From Chitinophaga sp. HK235 (GTDB lineage Bacteria; Bacteroidota; Bacteroidia; Chitinophagales; Chitinophagaceae), in the NCBI RefSeq assembly GCF_018255755.1, contig NZ_CP073766.1, positions 1,922,001 to 1,986,000 of the forward strand: a stretch of 64,000 nt of DNA. The letters run 5' to 3'. Shown one piece after another: positions 17,134-25,504 of this stretch. The notes below the pieces were generated by a model, which had not been told where the DNA came from, searched no databases, and saw only the letters and a program-made list of their open reading frames with translations. The translations under genes were made by a program, and so were the position numbers. The stretch's first letter is position 1. Each line of letters starts with the position of its first letter.

Positions 17134-20100
17134 TTAGAATGAAAGATTTAAGCCGGCAATAAAGGTTTTAGGTAGCGGGTAAGTACCATAGTCTTCCCCT
17201 TGTGAGAGCGGACTGTCGGGTCTGGCGTTGACTTCCGGGTTGTAGCCGGTGTAACGGGTCCAGGTGTAAATGTTTTGTCCGGACAAATACAGGCGCAGGG
17301 AACGGACATGATTACCCAGCTGTTTGCTGTTGAAAGTATACCCGATGGTCAGGTTACGTAAACGCACAAACGAACCATCTTCCACATGGAAAGAACTGAT
17401 CTGGGCGCTGTTGGCATTGGTAACCCTGTTGGCCCGCATCACGTTGCCATCGCCTGGGTCCTGTGGGGATTTCCAGGACGATACTGCATCGGCCATCTGG
17501 TTAGCATTACCTTCCATATTAAAGATGAAGCGGCGCTGCAGGTTGAGGATTTCGTTGCCCTGTACTCCCTGCAGGGATACAGCCAGGTCAAATCCTTTGA
17601 AGCGGAGTTCGTTGGTCAGGCCCCAGATGTAGTCCGGGAAATAGCTGCCGATGGCGGTACGGTCGTTGGCATCAATCTTTTTATCACCATTCACATCAAC
17701 GAAGCGGCGGTCGCCCGGCTTGGCCGTCGCATAATGCGGATAGGCGTTGATTTCATCCTGGTCTTTAAACACGCCACCATTTACATACCCATAATAACTG
17801 CCGATCGGCTGCCCTACTGCCGTAATAAAGAGCTGGGAGATCGTACCATTACCGCCATCAGACAGAATGGGCGCATTACCGGGGCCCAGCTGCAGCACTT
17901 TGTTTTTGTTGGCAGCTATATTAAAGCTGGTATTCCAGGAGAAGGCGCCGGTAAGGTTATGGGTGGTAATCCCGAGTTCCACCCCGCTGTTCTGTACCTT
18001 CCCTACGTTACGGAGGGCTGTGGCAAAACCGGAACTGAAAGGCACCGGTACATTCAGCAGCAGGTCGGAGGTGGTGGTTTTATAATAATCAGCGTTGAGA
18101 TAGATCCGGTTGGAGAACAGCCCCAAATCCAGACCGGCATTGAGTTGCGCGGTTTTCTCCCAGGTCAGGTCCGGATTGGCCGGTTGTGCCAGTCCTGCAC
18201 CATTCACCACGGTACCGTTGCCATTACCCAGGATATAGTTGTTGGATGCCAGCAGATCGTAAGAGGCGTAGTTGGCAATCTGGAAGTTACCGGAAGTACC
18301 GTAACTAACCCTTGCCTTCAGCTCTGAAATCACCGGCACTTTAAAGAAGGCTTCGTTGCTGATCAGCCACCCGCCTGAAATGGAAGGGAAATAGCCCCAT
18401 TTGTTGTTGGCACCGAAGCGGGAAGATCCATCGCTACGCATACTGGCACTGATGAAATATTTATCGTTGTAGTTGTAGTTGATCCTGCCCAGATAAGATA
18501 ACAAAGACCACTGGGAAGTGTTGGAAGTGCCACTGGTAATAGTAGCCGCATTTATCGTATGTACGGCATCGTTAGGGAAGCCGGTACCAACGGTTTCATT
18601 GGCTTTGGTGGTGTTTTTCTGGGAGGTATAACCAGCCAGCACATCGAAGTGGTGTTTGGACACTTCAAAATGATAGTTGAGGGTGTTTTCCCAAAGCCAG
18701 TTCACCGACTGGGCCGTTTGAGCGGAGCCTTTAGGTATGGTGGGCGCACCTTGTTGAATAGGTTTGTAGCTGCCCAGTGTGGAAGGCCGGTAATAATTCC
18801 GGTTGAAATAGTTGATATCAGTACCGAAGAAGGTTTTGAAAGTGAGGCCTTTTATAATGGTATATTCTCCGTAAATATTTCCCGGGTTACGGATGTGGTC
18901 CAGTTTGTCTTCTATCTGAGTGGCCAGTGCCACGGGGTTTTCACCGCCTGAATATCCGTAGGCCCATACGTTTTGTTTGTTGGTGGCCAGGGAGCCGTCG
19001 GGGTTGTAGACCGGGAAGATGGGAGCGGCTTTGAGGGCGTTGCTCAGGATACCATCGAATGTCCAGGGACCTTCACTGTTGATGAGATCATAATGATCGA
19101 AGGTAGGATTGAGGGAGATGCCCACCTTGAGCCGGGGAGTAAGGTTGGCGGTCATATTGGCGCGGACGCCATATCGTTTATATCCTGAACCGATCACGAT
19201 TCCTTTCTGGTCGAGATAATTTCCGGAGATATAATACTGGAATTTATCATTGCCGCCGGAGGCCGAGAGGGTATGGTTCTGGACAGGTGCTGTGCGGAAT
19301 ACGGCATCCTGCCAGTCGGTATTAACCAGGCCAGGCTCTCCTCTGAGATAGGGTAATATCTCAGGTGCTATCTGGAAGTTGGAGTTGCCCCGGGTAGCGT
19401 TGTCATCGTTGATGCTACCGGAGGGTTTTGCGTCGAGGTATGCATTGTTTTTGGCATCATATGACAGTTTGGCCCATTGGTAGGCATCCAGCATTTTTAT
19501 TTTTTTGCTGACCTGCTGAAATCCGCCATAGGCATTGTAGCTGAATGAGGGCGGGCCTTCCCTTTTGCCTTTTTTGGTGGAGATGAGCACCACACCGTTG
19601 GAAGCCCGGGAGCCGTAGATGGAGGCAGCAGAAGCATCTTTCAGTATTTCGATGGATTCGATATCGTCACTGTTGAGTGTACTGAGTGGATCGGGGGATT
19701 TCTGGAAGGAAGCCTGACCGGTGATATTGACCACATCGGTGGTGCCTTGCAGGTTTTTGAGGTCGTTGGATAACGGGAACCCATCTACGACGTACAGTGG
19801 ATCGATGCCGGCGGAGATGGAGTTGAGGCCCCTGATACGTACACTGATACTACCGCCGGGGGCGCCAGTGTTCTGGATCACCTGTACGCCGGCCACTTTA
19901 CCAGCGATGGCCTGCTGGAAGCTGGATACCGGCTGGTCTTTCAGTTGCGCTGCACGGATGGAAGATACAGCGCCGGTTACTTCCCGGCGTCTTTGTACGC
20001 CATAGCCTACCACGACTACCTGGTTGAGGGAAGAAGTCGTTTCTTTAAGGGTGGCCGGGAGTTGCAGCGGGCTGTTCTCTTTGAGGCTGTATCCCGACAG

Positions 20101-20394
20101 TACCAGGGGTTCCAGTCCTACAAAGGTAAAGCGGAAACTATAAGGCCCTCCGGCGGGCAGGTTGATAAACTGAAATACGCCGGCGGCGTTGGTTTGTGCC
20201 GAGCTAACGGCGCCGGTGGAGGTGTTGGTAGCCGTTACAGAAACGCCTGGCAGCGTTTCGTTCCGGTCGTTGCGTACAGTACCGGTCACGCTTACACGTT
20301 GTTGCGCCAGCAATAACAAAGGGGAAAATAAAGCCAGGACCAACAGGGAGGTCCACCGTTCCCACTTACGTGCACTAAAGTAAAATAAGTCCAT
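17134..20394 (-). CDS. SusC/RagA TonB-dependent transporter without STN domain
   Basis: A 1086-residue outer-membrane transporter. Signal peptide about 1-31 (WERWTSLLVLALFSPLLLLA), then a carboxypeptidase-D-like domain (VSVTGTVRNDRNETLPGVSV, about 33-115), plug starting LNQVVVVGYGVQRRREVTGAVSS with ASNGVVLISTKKGK, and a barrel ending in IAGLNLSF. There is no STN domain, in agreement with the lack of ECF sigma and FecR genes nearby. It leads the operon SusC, SusD, secreted hydrolase. Its upstream region carries two perfect inverted repeats (20427-20449 and 20499-20515), so control by a conventional DNA-binding regulator encoded elsewhere is likely. Confidence 0.94.
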   Translation of the reverse strand: MDLFYFSARKWERWTSLLVLALFSPLLLLAQQRVSVTGTVRNDRNETLPGVSVTATNTSTGAVSSAQTNAAGVFQFINLPAGGPYSFRFTFVGLEPLVLSGYSLKENSPLQLPATLKETTSSLNQVVVVGYGVQRRREVTGAVSSIRAAQLKDQPVSSFQQAIAGKVAGVQVIQNTGAPGGSISVRIRGLNSISAGIDPLYVVDGFPLSNDLKNLQGTTDVVNITGQASFQKSPDPLSTLNSDDIESIEILKDASAASIYGSRASNGVVLISTKKGKREGPPSFSYNAYGGFQQVSKKIKMLDAYQWAKLSYDAKNNAYLDAKPSGSINDDNATRGNSNFQIAPEILPYLRGEPGLVNTDWQDAVFRTAPVQNHTLSASGGNDKFQYYISGNYLDQKGIVIGSGYKRYGVRANMTANLTPRLKVGISLNPTFDHYDLINSEGPWTFDGILSNALKAAPIFPVYNPDGSLATNKQNVWAYGYSGGENPVALATQIEDKLDHIRNPGNIYGEYTIIKGLTFKTFFGTDINYFNRNYYRPSTLGSYKPIQQGAPTIPKGSAQTAQSVNWLWENTLNYHFEVSKHHFDVLAGYTSQKNTTKANETVGTGFPNDAVHTINAATITSGTSNTSQWSLLSYLGRINYNYNDKYFISASMRSDGSSRFGANNKWGYFPSISGGWLISNEAFFKVPVISELKARVSYGTSGNFQIANYASYDLLASNNYILGNGNGTVVNGAGLAQPANPDLTWEKTAQLNAGLDLGLFSNRIYLNADYYKTTTSDLLLNVPVPFSSGFATALRNVGKVQNSGVELGITTHNLTGAFSWNTSFNIAANKNKVLQLGPGNAPILSDGGNGTISQLFITAVGQPIGSYYGYVNGGVFKDQDEINAYPHYATAKPGDRRFVDVNGDKKIDANDRTAIGSYFPDYIWGLTNELRFKGFDLAVSLQGVQGNEILNLQRRFIFNMEGNANQMADAVSSWKSPQDPGDGNVMRANRVTNANSAQISSFHVEDGSFVRLRNLTIGYTFNSKQLGNHVRSLRLYLSGQNIYTWTRYTGYNPEVNARPDSPLSQGEDYGTYPLPKTFIAGLNLSF

Positions 20395-21220
20395 AGATAA
20401 CTTTTGGTTTAAACAAATGAATATCCATTACCAGGTTTGGCCTGGTAATTATCCCGGGTAGAAAAAGGTTGACAATCTTTTTTTAGATGAGTTTGCGCTT
20501 TGATCGCGTATCAAAAACGATCGATTTCGGTTGTTGCGCTGTTGCCTTTTGCAGGCAGCGAACAATTAATGTTATTCGATAAAAGTATAAACAAGTTTTT
20601 AGTCCACCAAATTTATAGACTACTAACTTTCCCAGTACCTGTCTAAAGGAGTTTTTTCCGGATGAATGGCATATCTACATATAATACGCAATCGTCACAT
20701 TAAATATTTAACAGGTCTGTTTTCAATTAAATATTTTCAATATATCAATATCCTGTGTCGTTAATTTCCGTTGCCAAATACAGATAAACTAATATTATTA
20801 TATTAATTAAATATACAATTCAATTAATCAGCTCCTGGCAATTCATTTTCGGCACTTCATCAATTTTCATAAATAATAATATAATACAAATTAAGCATTC
20901 AATAATTAATCTATCTATGTTCAGGGATCAATGGGTTCAAACAATGATAGATGTCAAAATATTTAATATAGACTCTAATTTAGTTGTAACAGAATTGTAT
21001 ACCTTCATTATTTCATATTGATTAATAATACAAATAATATCATATAATTTACTAATACTATTATTTCACTGATACCACTCTCCTTCCATTCAGAAATTAA
21101 TTAATAAAATATAATAATATTATACTAATTTAACATCTTATAAATAACGCAGCACACCCGCTTTTACGAGTCAATTCAATTTAACAATATCTATTGTATT
21201 AGTTAAAATACACATAAAAA
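20395..21220. other. Long AT-rich intergenic region upstream of SusC operon 2
   Basis: About 0.8 kb without a credible gene. The first 200 nt hold the SusC leader with two inverted repeats and a possible reverse-strand -7 box (TAAATTTG read from 20615 to 20608). From about 20640 onward the DNA becomes very AT-rich: 21001-21060 has only 9 G or C in 60. I see no ORF, hairpin or repeat unit in that part. Confidence 0.65.
20427..20515 (-). promoter_or_regulatory. Two inverted repeats in the SusC2 leader/promoter
   Basis: ATTACCAGG-N5-CCTGGTAAT (20427-20435 / 20441-20449) is a perfect 9-bp palindrome about 33 nt upstream of the SusC ATG. TTTGAT-N5-ATCAAA (20499-20504 / 20510-20515) is a second perfect palindrome about 105 nt upstream. 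Neither has a T-run, so they look like operator or leader-RNA elements, not terminators. The binding protein is unknown. Confidence 0.45.
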
Positions 21221-21463
21221 ATGACCGCAATCAGTCACGAAAAATTACTGGAGTTAGGGTTCACTTTTCAGCAGGCCAAAAGGTCCTATAAAATCGAAAT
21301 AGACGGGTCTGGTTTTGGGGTGGTACAAAATGGTCCGCGCTGGTTATTCTCTCCGTTACCGATGGAACACGTATCCCTTGTAACCGTTAATTCTGCGGAA
21401 GAGCTGGAAGAACTGGTTTATACCGAAACCGGTAAACGACTGAGTACCGGTCAAACTGCCTGA
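21221..21463 (+). CDS. Small hypothetical protein (80 aa)
   Basis: An 80-residue acidic protein with no recognisable family. It has no signal peptide or membrane helix. The sequence alternates a short N-terminal helix (SHEKLLELGFTFQQAKRSY), strands (YKIEIDGSGFGVVQNGPRWLF) and a Glu-rich helix (SAEELEELVYTETG), suggesting a compact alpha/beta fold. It is supported as a gene by codon pattern against the very AT-rich upstream DNA and by a strong terminator 110 nt after its stop. Confidence 0.65.
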   Translation: MTAISHEKLLELGFTFQQAKRSYKIEIDGSGFGVVQNGPRWLFSPLPMEHVSLVTVNSAEELEELVYTETGKRLSTGQTA

Positions 21464-21572
21464 TTGTAATTTATGATATTTACTTAAAGTTTTGCTTTAC
21501 TTCAATCAATATCATTAAAATAATTATAAATCAAATAGTTACAATACACTTATTGAACATAAAATGTAATAA

Positions 21573-21602
21573 AAAAATGCAGGTAGTGATACCTGCATTT
21601 TT
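21573..21602. terminator. Bidirectional intrinsic terminator (13-bp perfect stem)
   Basis: Arms 21573-21585 and 21590-21602 pair perfectly around a 4-base loop, with A-run and T-run ends giving U-tails on both strands. It separates the convergent small gene and the alpha/beta hydrolase gene. Confidence 0.92.
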
Positions 21603-21627
21603 ATTAAATACTACATATTAAATAGCG

Positions 21628-22553
21628 CTATTTCAGCCATTTCTTAAGATCATTGATAAAAATTGCCTGCTGATCAGTGAACACATTATGCGATGCACCG
21701 GTTAGATAATCCATGTGCTCTGAACCAATAATACCCTCCAGATCACCCACCTGTTTTTCAGAGAATAACCCATCCTCCTTTCCATAAATCCCATACACTT
21801 TTACCTTCCTGGCCACCACATTTTTGATGTTGGGCAACACGTTCAGTGTAGTATAATGTTCGTTCTTCCAGAAGCCATTGGGTGCCTGTCTGGTCATCTG
21901 GCTGCCATACTTTTTGAGCAGGCTGTCTTTAGCCGCTTCGCGGTAAATAGCCTTCGCTTCCTCAGAAGGATGTTTGGGTGTATAGAAGCCATTGAGCATG
22001 GCATGACCCAGTGTATAGGAACTGTACATCAGGCCGGCGGTATCCATTCCTTCTATCAATGAAATATATTGCAAATTGGCACTGTCATGTTTTTCACGAT
22101 AGATGTCTTTTACCCTCCGGAGAATGGTACGGAAGTTTTCCTGCGCTTCCACCAGGGCACTGGCCAACACCACGGCATCTACTGCCGCCGGATGTTTTTC
22201 TGCATACAGGGTAGCCAGTACTCCACCGAAACTATGTCCCAGTAAAACCGCCTTTTTTAAATGATATGTTTTGTAAAGACCATCGATATCAGTCAGTGCT
22301 TCGTCGAAGGTAAACCGGGCAGCGGTGTCTGGTGAACGGCCTTCTCCTCTCCGGTCATATACGATCACAAAAAAACCTTTTCCGGCCAGTTGAGCTGCTG
22401 TCGTCACTTCAAAATTAACGGCATTATAACCCGGACCTCCATGCAGAAAAATGATCGGTTTGTCTTTGGGATTGCCATAGGTTTTTACATATAATGTCTG
22501 GGCGTTGGCATAAAGTGTGGTGAAAAATAAGAGGACAGTGAGGATTTTTTCAT
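21628..22553 (-). CDS. Secreted alpha/beta hydrolase (S33-like) with apparent frameshift at its start
   Basis: The body encodes an alpha/beta hydrolase resembling proline iminopeptidases: oxyanion motif FLHGGPG, VIVYDRRGEGRSP, nucleophile elbow LLGHSFGG and C-terminal ASHNVF with the likely catalytic His. The only ATG that fits is at 22553, but it is followed by six A. With seven A the reading would be MKKILTVLLFF... ending ANAQ, an excellent signal peptide continuing into the HGGPG frame. As given, the ATG frame stops after 22 codons, and the hydrolase frame has no ATG, GTG or TTG until the GTG at 22407, which would remove HGGPG. I therefore read one gene with a -1 indel in the A-run: sequencing error, a fresh mutation or slippage-dependent expression. 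Confidence 0.72.
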
Positions 22554-22640
22554 GAAGGTATAAGGATTTTTATTTATCTAATGTCGGAAAAAAGCACCAT
22601 TGTCAACCTGGCTCCTTACATTTGCGCTTCAACATTTTTT

Positions 22641-23153
22641 ATGAAAACGACAATTTGTATAACCTCCCTTTTCCTATTGACGGTTATTTTCAGCTCTTTC
22701 CGTATCCCACCCCGGAAACAATATTGTAATTCCCGATTTCAGTTCTGCATGGAATACCCACAGGATTTTAAAGGCGAAGGTGAGTCTACCAGCGGTGACG
22801 GCCAAACGTTTATGGCACGCCAGGGCAGCGCTAAAATCTGGGCCTTTGGTCACCTCGTACTCGATCCAAGAGACCTGGATGAAAACGCTGACCCCGATCC
22901 TATGAAATATGAGCTCAAATCAGCCACCAGCGACTATAAAGTGGCGTATAAAGTTGTCAAGCCCAACTTCTTCATTTTCTCCGGCACCGATGATAAAGGC
23001 AATATTGTATACTGTAAAACTGTCAAACGTAAAATTGATTACCTCGGCGATCCCGCCACTGAAGTTTTCCAGACGGTGATGATCCTTTATCCCGCTGCAG
23101 AACAGGAAAAGTATAAAGACTATTGTACTTATATCGCAGGAAGCCTCAAATAA
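22641..23153 (+). CDS. Secreted hypothetical protein
   Basis: A 170-residue exported protein of unknown function. I start at ATG 22641 because residues 1-20 (MKTTICITSLFLLTVIFSSF) then form a clean signal peptide; the upstream ATG at 22581 would bury it. The mature part begins with a Cys-containing beta region (QYCNSRFQFCMEYPQDF), a pattern also seen in small Bacteroidetes periplasmic proteins, and has an acidic middle (LDPRDLDENADPDP). A short hairpin follows the stop but has no T-run. Divergent from the alpha/beta hydrolase. Confidence 0.78.
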   Translation: MKTTICITSLFLLTVIFSSFRIPPRKQYCNSRFQFCMEYPQDFKGEGESTSGDGQTFMARQGSAKIWAFGHLVLDPRDLDENADPDPMKYELKSATSDYKVAYKVVKPNFFIFSGTDDKGNIVYCKTVKRKIDYLGDPATEVFQTVMILYPAAEQEKYKDYCTYIAGSLK

Positions 23154-23311
23154 CGAGGGGCTTCCACCTTCCCTTTCATATTCTCCGTTAATTATTATAC
23201 CTTCCGGATTTAAAGCTAACAACCAAAGTCAACAACTACTACCACGTGAACATGAACTGTCCATCTGCACCCGGCAGCAAGACAATGACAAGACCATAAT
23301 AATTCCTCGTG

Positions 23312-23947
23312 ATGAGTAACGATCAGCCAACCACCTTCCGCGATCCGTCAACTGCGGAGTATCCGCAGGAAACCGCCAACACGTTGTTATGGGAACAGGT
23401 ACGCCAGAACAACCAGGAGGCACTGGTAGCCCTATACGAAAAAATGTACCTGCACCTGGTCAACTACGGCATCCGCAGCTGCAGCGACGCCGAGCTCACC
23501 AAAGATGCCATTAATGATGTATTCCTGGAAATATGGGACAAACGGCACCAGCTGCATACTGTACGCAATGTGAAGTCCTATCTCTTTACCTACCTGCGTC
23601 GCAAGATATTTGCCGGTATCCGTAAACAACAACAAACCGGCGCGGCTGCCGACGCCTTCGCAGCTGCCGCCCCCTACGAACTGTCGTATGAGGCCCGTAT
23701 CGTGGCCGTACAAACCACTGAAGAAACCAGACAAAAAGTACGCAGGGCCATGACACAGCTTACTCCCCGCCAAAAACAACTGGTAGAACTACGTTACTTC
23801 GACGGCCTCCCCATGGAGGAAGTAGCCCGTCGCGCAGGCATCACCACCAAAACCGCCTACAATACCCTGGGCTTCGCCCTCAAAGTATTGTCGGCCGTTT
23901 TCTCCCTGCTCACCGCACTAATGCTGGCCAAAGTACCGGGTAAATAA
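23312..23947 (+). CDS. ECF RNA polymerase sigma factor
   Basis: A 211-residue sigma-70 family factor with regions 2 and 4 only. Region 2: LWEQVRQNNQEALVALYEKM, KDAINDVFLEIWDKR, NVKSYLFTYLRRKIFAGI. Region 4: LTPRQKQLVELRYFDGLPMEEVARRAGITTKTAYNTLGFALK, ending in a hydrophobic tail. The ATG at 23312 is chosen over the GTG one codon upstream. FecR follows 86 nt later and STN-SusC after that, so this is the cytoplasmic output of the second trans-envelope relay in the window. Confidence 0.93.
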   Translation: MSNDQPTTFRDPSTAEYPQETANTLLWEQVRQNNQEALVALYEKMYLHLVNYGIRSCSDAELTKDAINDVFLEIWDKRHQLHTVRNVKSYLFTYLRRKIFAGIRKQQQTGAAADAFAAAAPYELSYEARIVAVQTTEETRQKVRRAMTQLTPRQKQLVELRYFDGLPMEEVARRAGITTKTAYNTLGFALKVLSAVFSLLTALMLAKVPGK

Positions 23948-24033
23948 AACAGCCCGGTCGTCTTCAAAAAAAAATTCCGGATTTCTTTGGGAATATCCGG
24001 GCATTCCCCACACTATATCATAGCAATACAATC

Positions 24034-25263
24034 ATGGACCATTCTTTTACTTCTGCGGAAGACTTTTTACATAATGATTCATTCCTCCGGTACTGCATGG
24101 GCCTGGATGAAAAAGAAGTCCTGTGGTGGGACACCTGGATCCAGGAACATCCTGAGCACCAGGCACATGTTGACCAGGCCAGGGAGATATTCAATGCCAT
24201 CAACGGTCAGCAGGGGCAGCTTCATGCTGCAGTGGGCCATTTCAGGGTATTGCTCCGGGAACATGCTACCCAGACGGCCACACAGGAGCCTGCAACCCCA
24301 ACGCCACCTGTACGGGGTCAGCAACGCCGCCTGCACTGGTGGCATGCCGCAGCTGCTATAGCGCTATTACTCACCGCCGCCGGCGGCTGGTATCAGTATA
24401 GCCATTACCGTAACCAGCAGCAGATCGCTGCCAGAACACGAATGTCTGATGTACAACCCGGCTCCTCCCGGGCCATGCTCACCCTGGCCGATGGCACCAG
24501 CGTTCCGCTGGACTCCACCGGTGCCGGCAGGTTCCAGGAAAAAGACGGTACCCGTATCAATAAAGGTCAGGGTACCCTTACCTACGACAACAACAACCAC
24601 GAAGAAGAAACCGTCCTGTTCAACACCCTGAGCACTCCCCGCGGCGGCGAATACCAGCTGGTACTTCCCGACGGCAGCAGGGTATGGCTCAACGCCGCTT
24701 CTTCTCTCCGCTTCCCTACCCGCTTTACCGGAAAAGACCGTACGGTTTATCTTACCGGTGAGGCCTATTTTGAGATTGCACCTAACGCCAGCCAGGCCTT
24801 TCATGTACAGCTGAACAATGGTCAACAGATAGCGGTACTGGGTACCAGCTTCAATGTCATGGATTATGAAGATGAGCATGCCACCCAAACAACACTGGTC
24901 ACCGGGAAAGTAAAAGTAACACTGCCCGGCGGACAACAAACGCTGCTCGCCCCGGCACAACAGGCTACCATCACCAAAGGAAGCGATCGTATAGCCGTTA
25001 CCGATGCCGACATCGACAAAACCATTGCCTGGAAAACGGGGACGTTTGAATTTGATGAAGATGAGCTGCCCACTATCATGCGGCAACTGGCCAGATGGTA
25101 TGATGTCCGGGTGGTATATGCAGGCACGATCCCCACACAGCATTATTCCGGATCTATCCGCAAACAGGCTACCCTGTCGCAGGCCCTGCGCATCCTGCAA
25201 ACAGCCGGTATCCACTATTCCGTCACCGATAAAACAATTACTATACAAACAACCAGCAACTGA
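24034..25263 (+). CDS. FecR family anti-sigma factor
   Basis: A 409-residue inner-membrane regulator paired with the preceding ECF sigma factor. The cytoplasmic N-terminal domain (1 to about 105) contains WWDTWIQEHPEHQAHVDQA. One membrane segment lies at about 111-130 (WWHAAAAIALLLTAAGGWY). The periplasmic FecR domain shows TPRGGEYQLVLPDGSRVWLNAAS, VYLTGEAYFEIAPNASQAFHV and VLGTSFNVMDY. The C-terminal STN-like stretch (FEFDEDELPTIMRQLARWYDVRVVY) is followed by HYSGSIRKQATLSQALRIL. A 217-nt gap separates it from SusC, and that gap contains an opposite-strand terminator and promoter box. Confidence 0.93.
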   Translation: MDHSFTSAEDFLHNDSFLRYCMGLDEKEVLWWDTWIQEHPEHQAHVDQAREIFNAINGQQGQLHAAVGHFRVLLREHATQTATQEPATPTPPVRGQQRRLHWWHAAAAIALLLTAAGGWYQYSHYRNQQQIAARTRMSDVQPGSSRAMLTLADGTSVPLDSTGAGRFQEKDGTRINKGQGTLTYDNNNHEEETVLFNTLSTPRGGEYQLVLPDGSRVWLNAASSLRFPTRFTGKDRTVYLTGEAYFEIAPNASQAFHVQLNNGQQIAVLGTSFNVMDYEDEHATQTTLVTGKVKVTLPGGQQTLLAPAQQATITKGSDRIAVTDADIDKTIAWKTGTFEFDEDELPTIMRQLARWYDVRVVYAGTIPTQHYSGSIRKQATLSQALRILQTAGIHYSVTDKTITIQTTSN

Positions 25264-25374
25264 TGTAAGTATCCAATGCTAAGCGGACATCTTTCGCCAA
25301 AGACCGTCCTCTTTCCACGTGTAATTCCAACTGTCAAACAATTAAATCGTTCAGTAACAGCAACCAGATCTAAT

Positions 25375-25406
25375 AAAAAAACCGGAGAAGTCGCCACTTC
25401 CCCGGT
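25375..25406 (-). terminator. Reverse-strand intrinsic terminator inside FecR-SusC gap
   Basis: Arms 25381-25391 and 25396-25406 pair over 11 bp (one G-U on the reverse strand) around a 4-base loop, followed by six U on the reverse strand. Flanking genes are on the forward strand. Confidence 0.75.
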
Positions 25407-25469
25407 CATAAAATGTTCCGGTAAACAAAAAACAAATATTGTCGTAAAGGCTTATTGCTCACCAAAAAC
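25375..25469 (-). ncRNA. Candidate antisense sRNA in FecR-SusC gap (cluster 3)
   Basis: Predicted reverse-strand transcript of about 95 nt. A complete Bacteroidetes promoter points into the gap (TTTG, 19-nt spacer, TAACTTTG). The gap then has an intrinsic terminator readable only on the reverse strand: its single imperfect pair is a G-U wobble in that direction but an A-C mismatch in the other, and the U-run is on the reverse strand. No reverse-strand protein gene is present. The RNA would pair with the SusC leader. The same arrangement occurs at 8279-8394. Ends are approximate. Confidence 0.55.
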
Positions 25470-25473
25470 CTAT

Positions 25474-25504
25474 CAAAGTTATGCCATTTAGAAATGCCGT
25501 CAAA
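25474..25504 (-). promoter_or_regulatory. Reverse-strand promoter overlapping the SusC start codon
   Basis: Read on the reverse strand: TTTG (25504-25501), 19-nt spacer, TAACTTTG (25481-25474). This matches the Bacteroidetes consensus TTTG, N19-21, TAnnTTTG in every defined base. The -7 box begins opposite the A of the SusC ATG. Confidence 0.6.
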
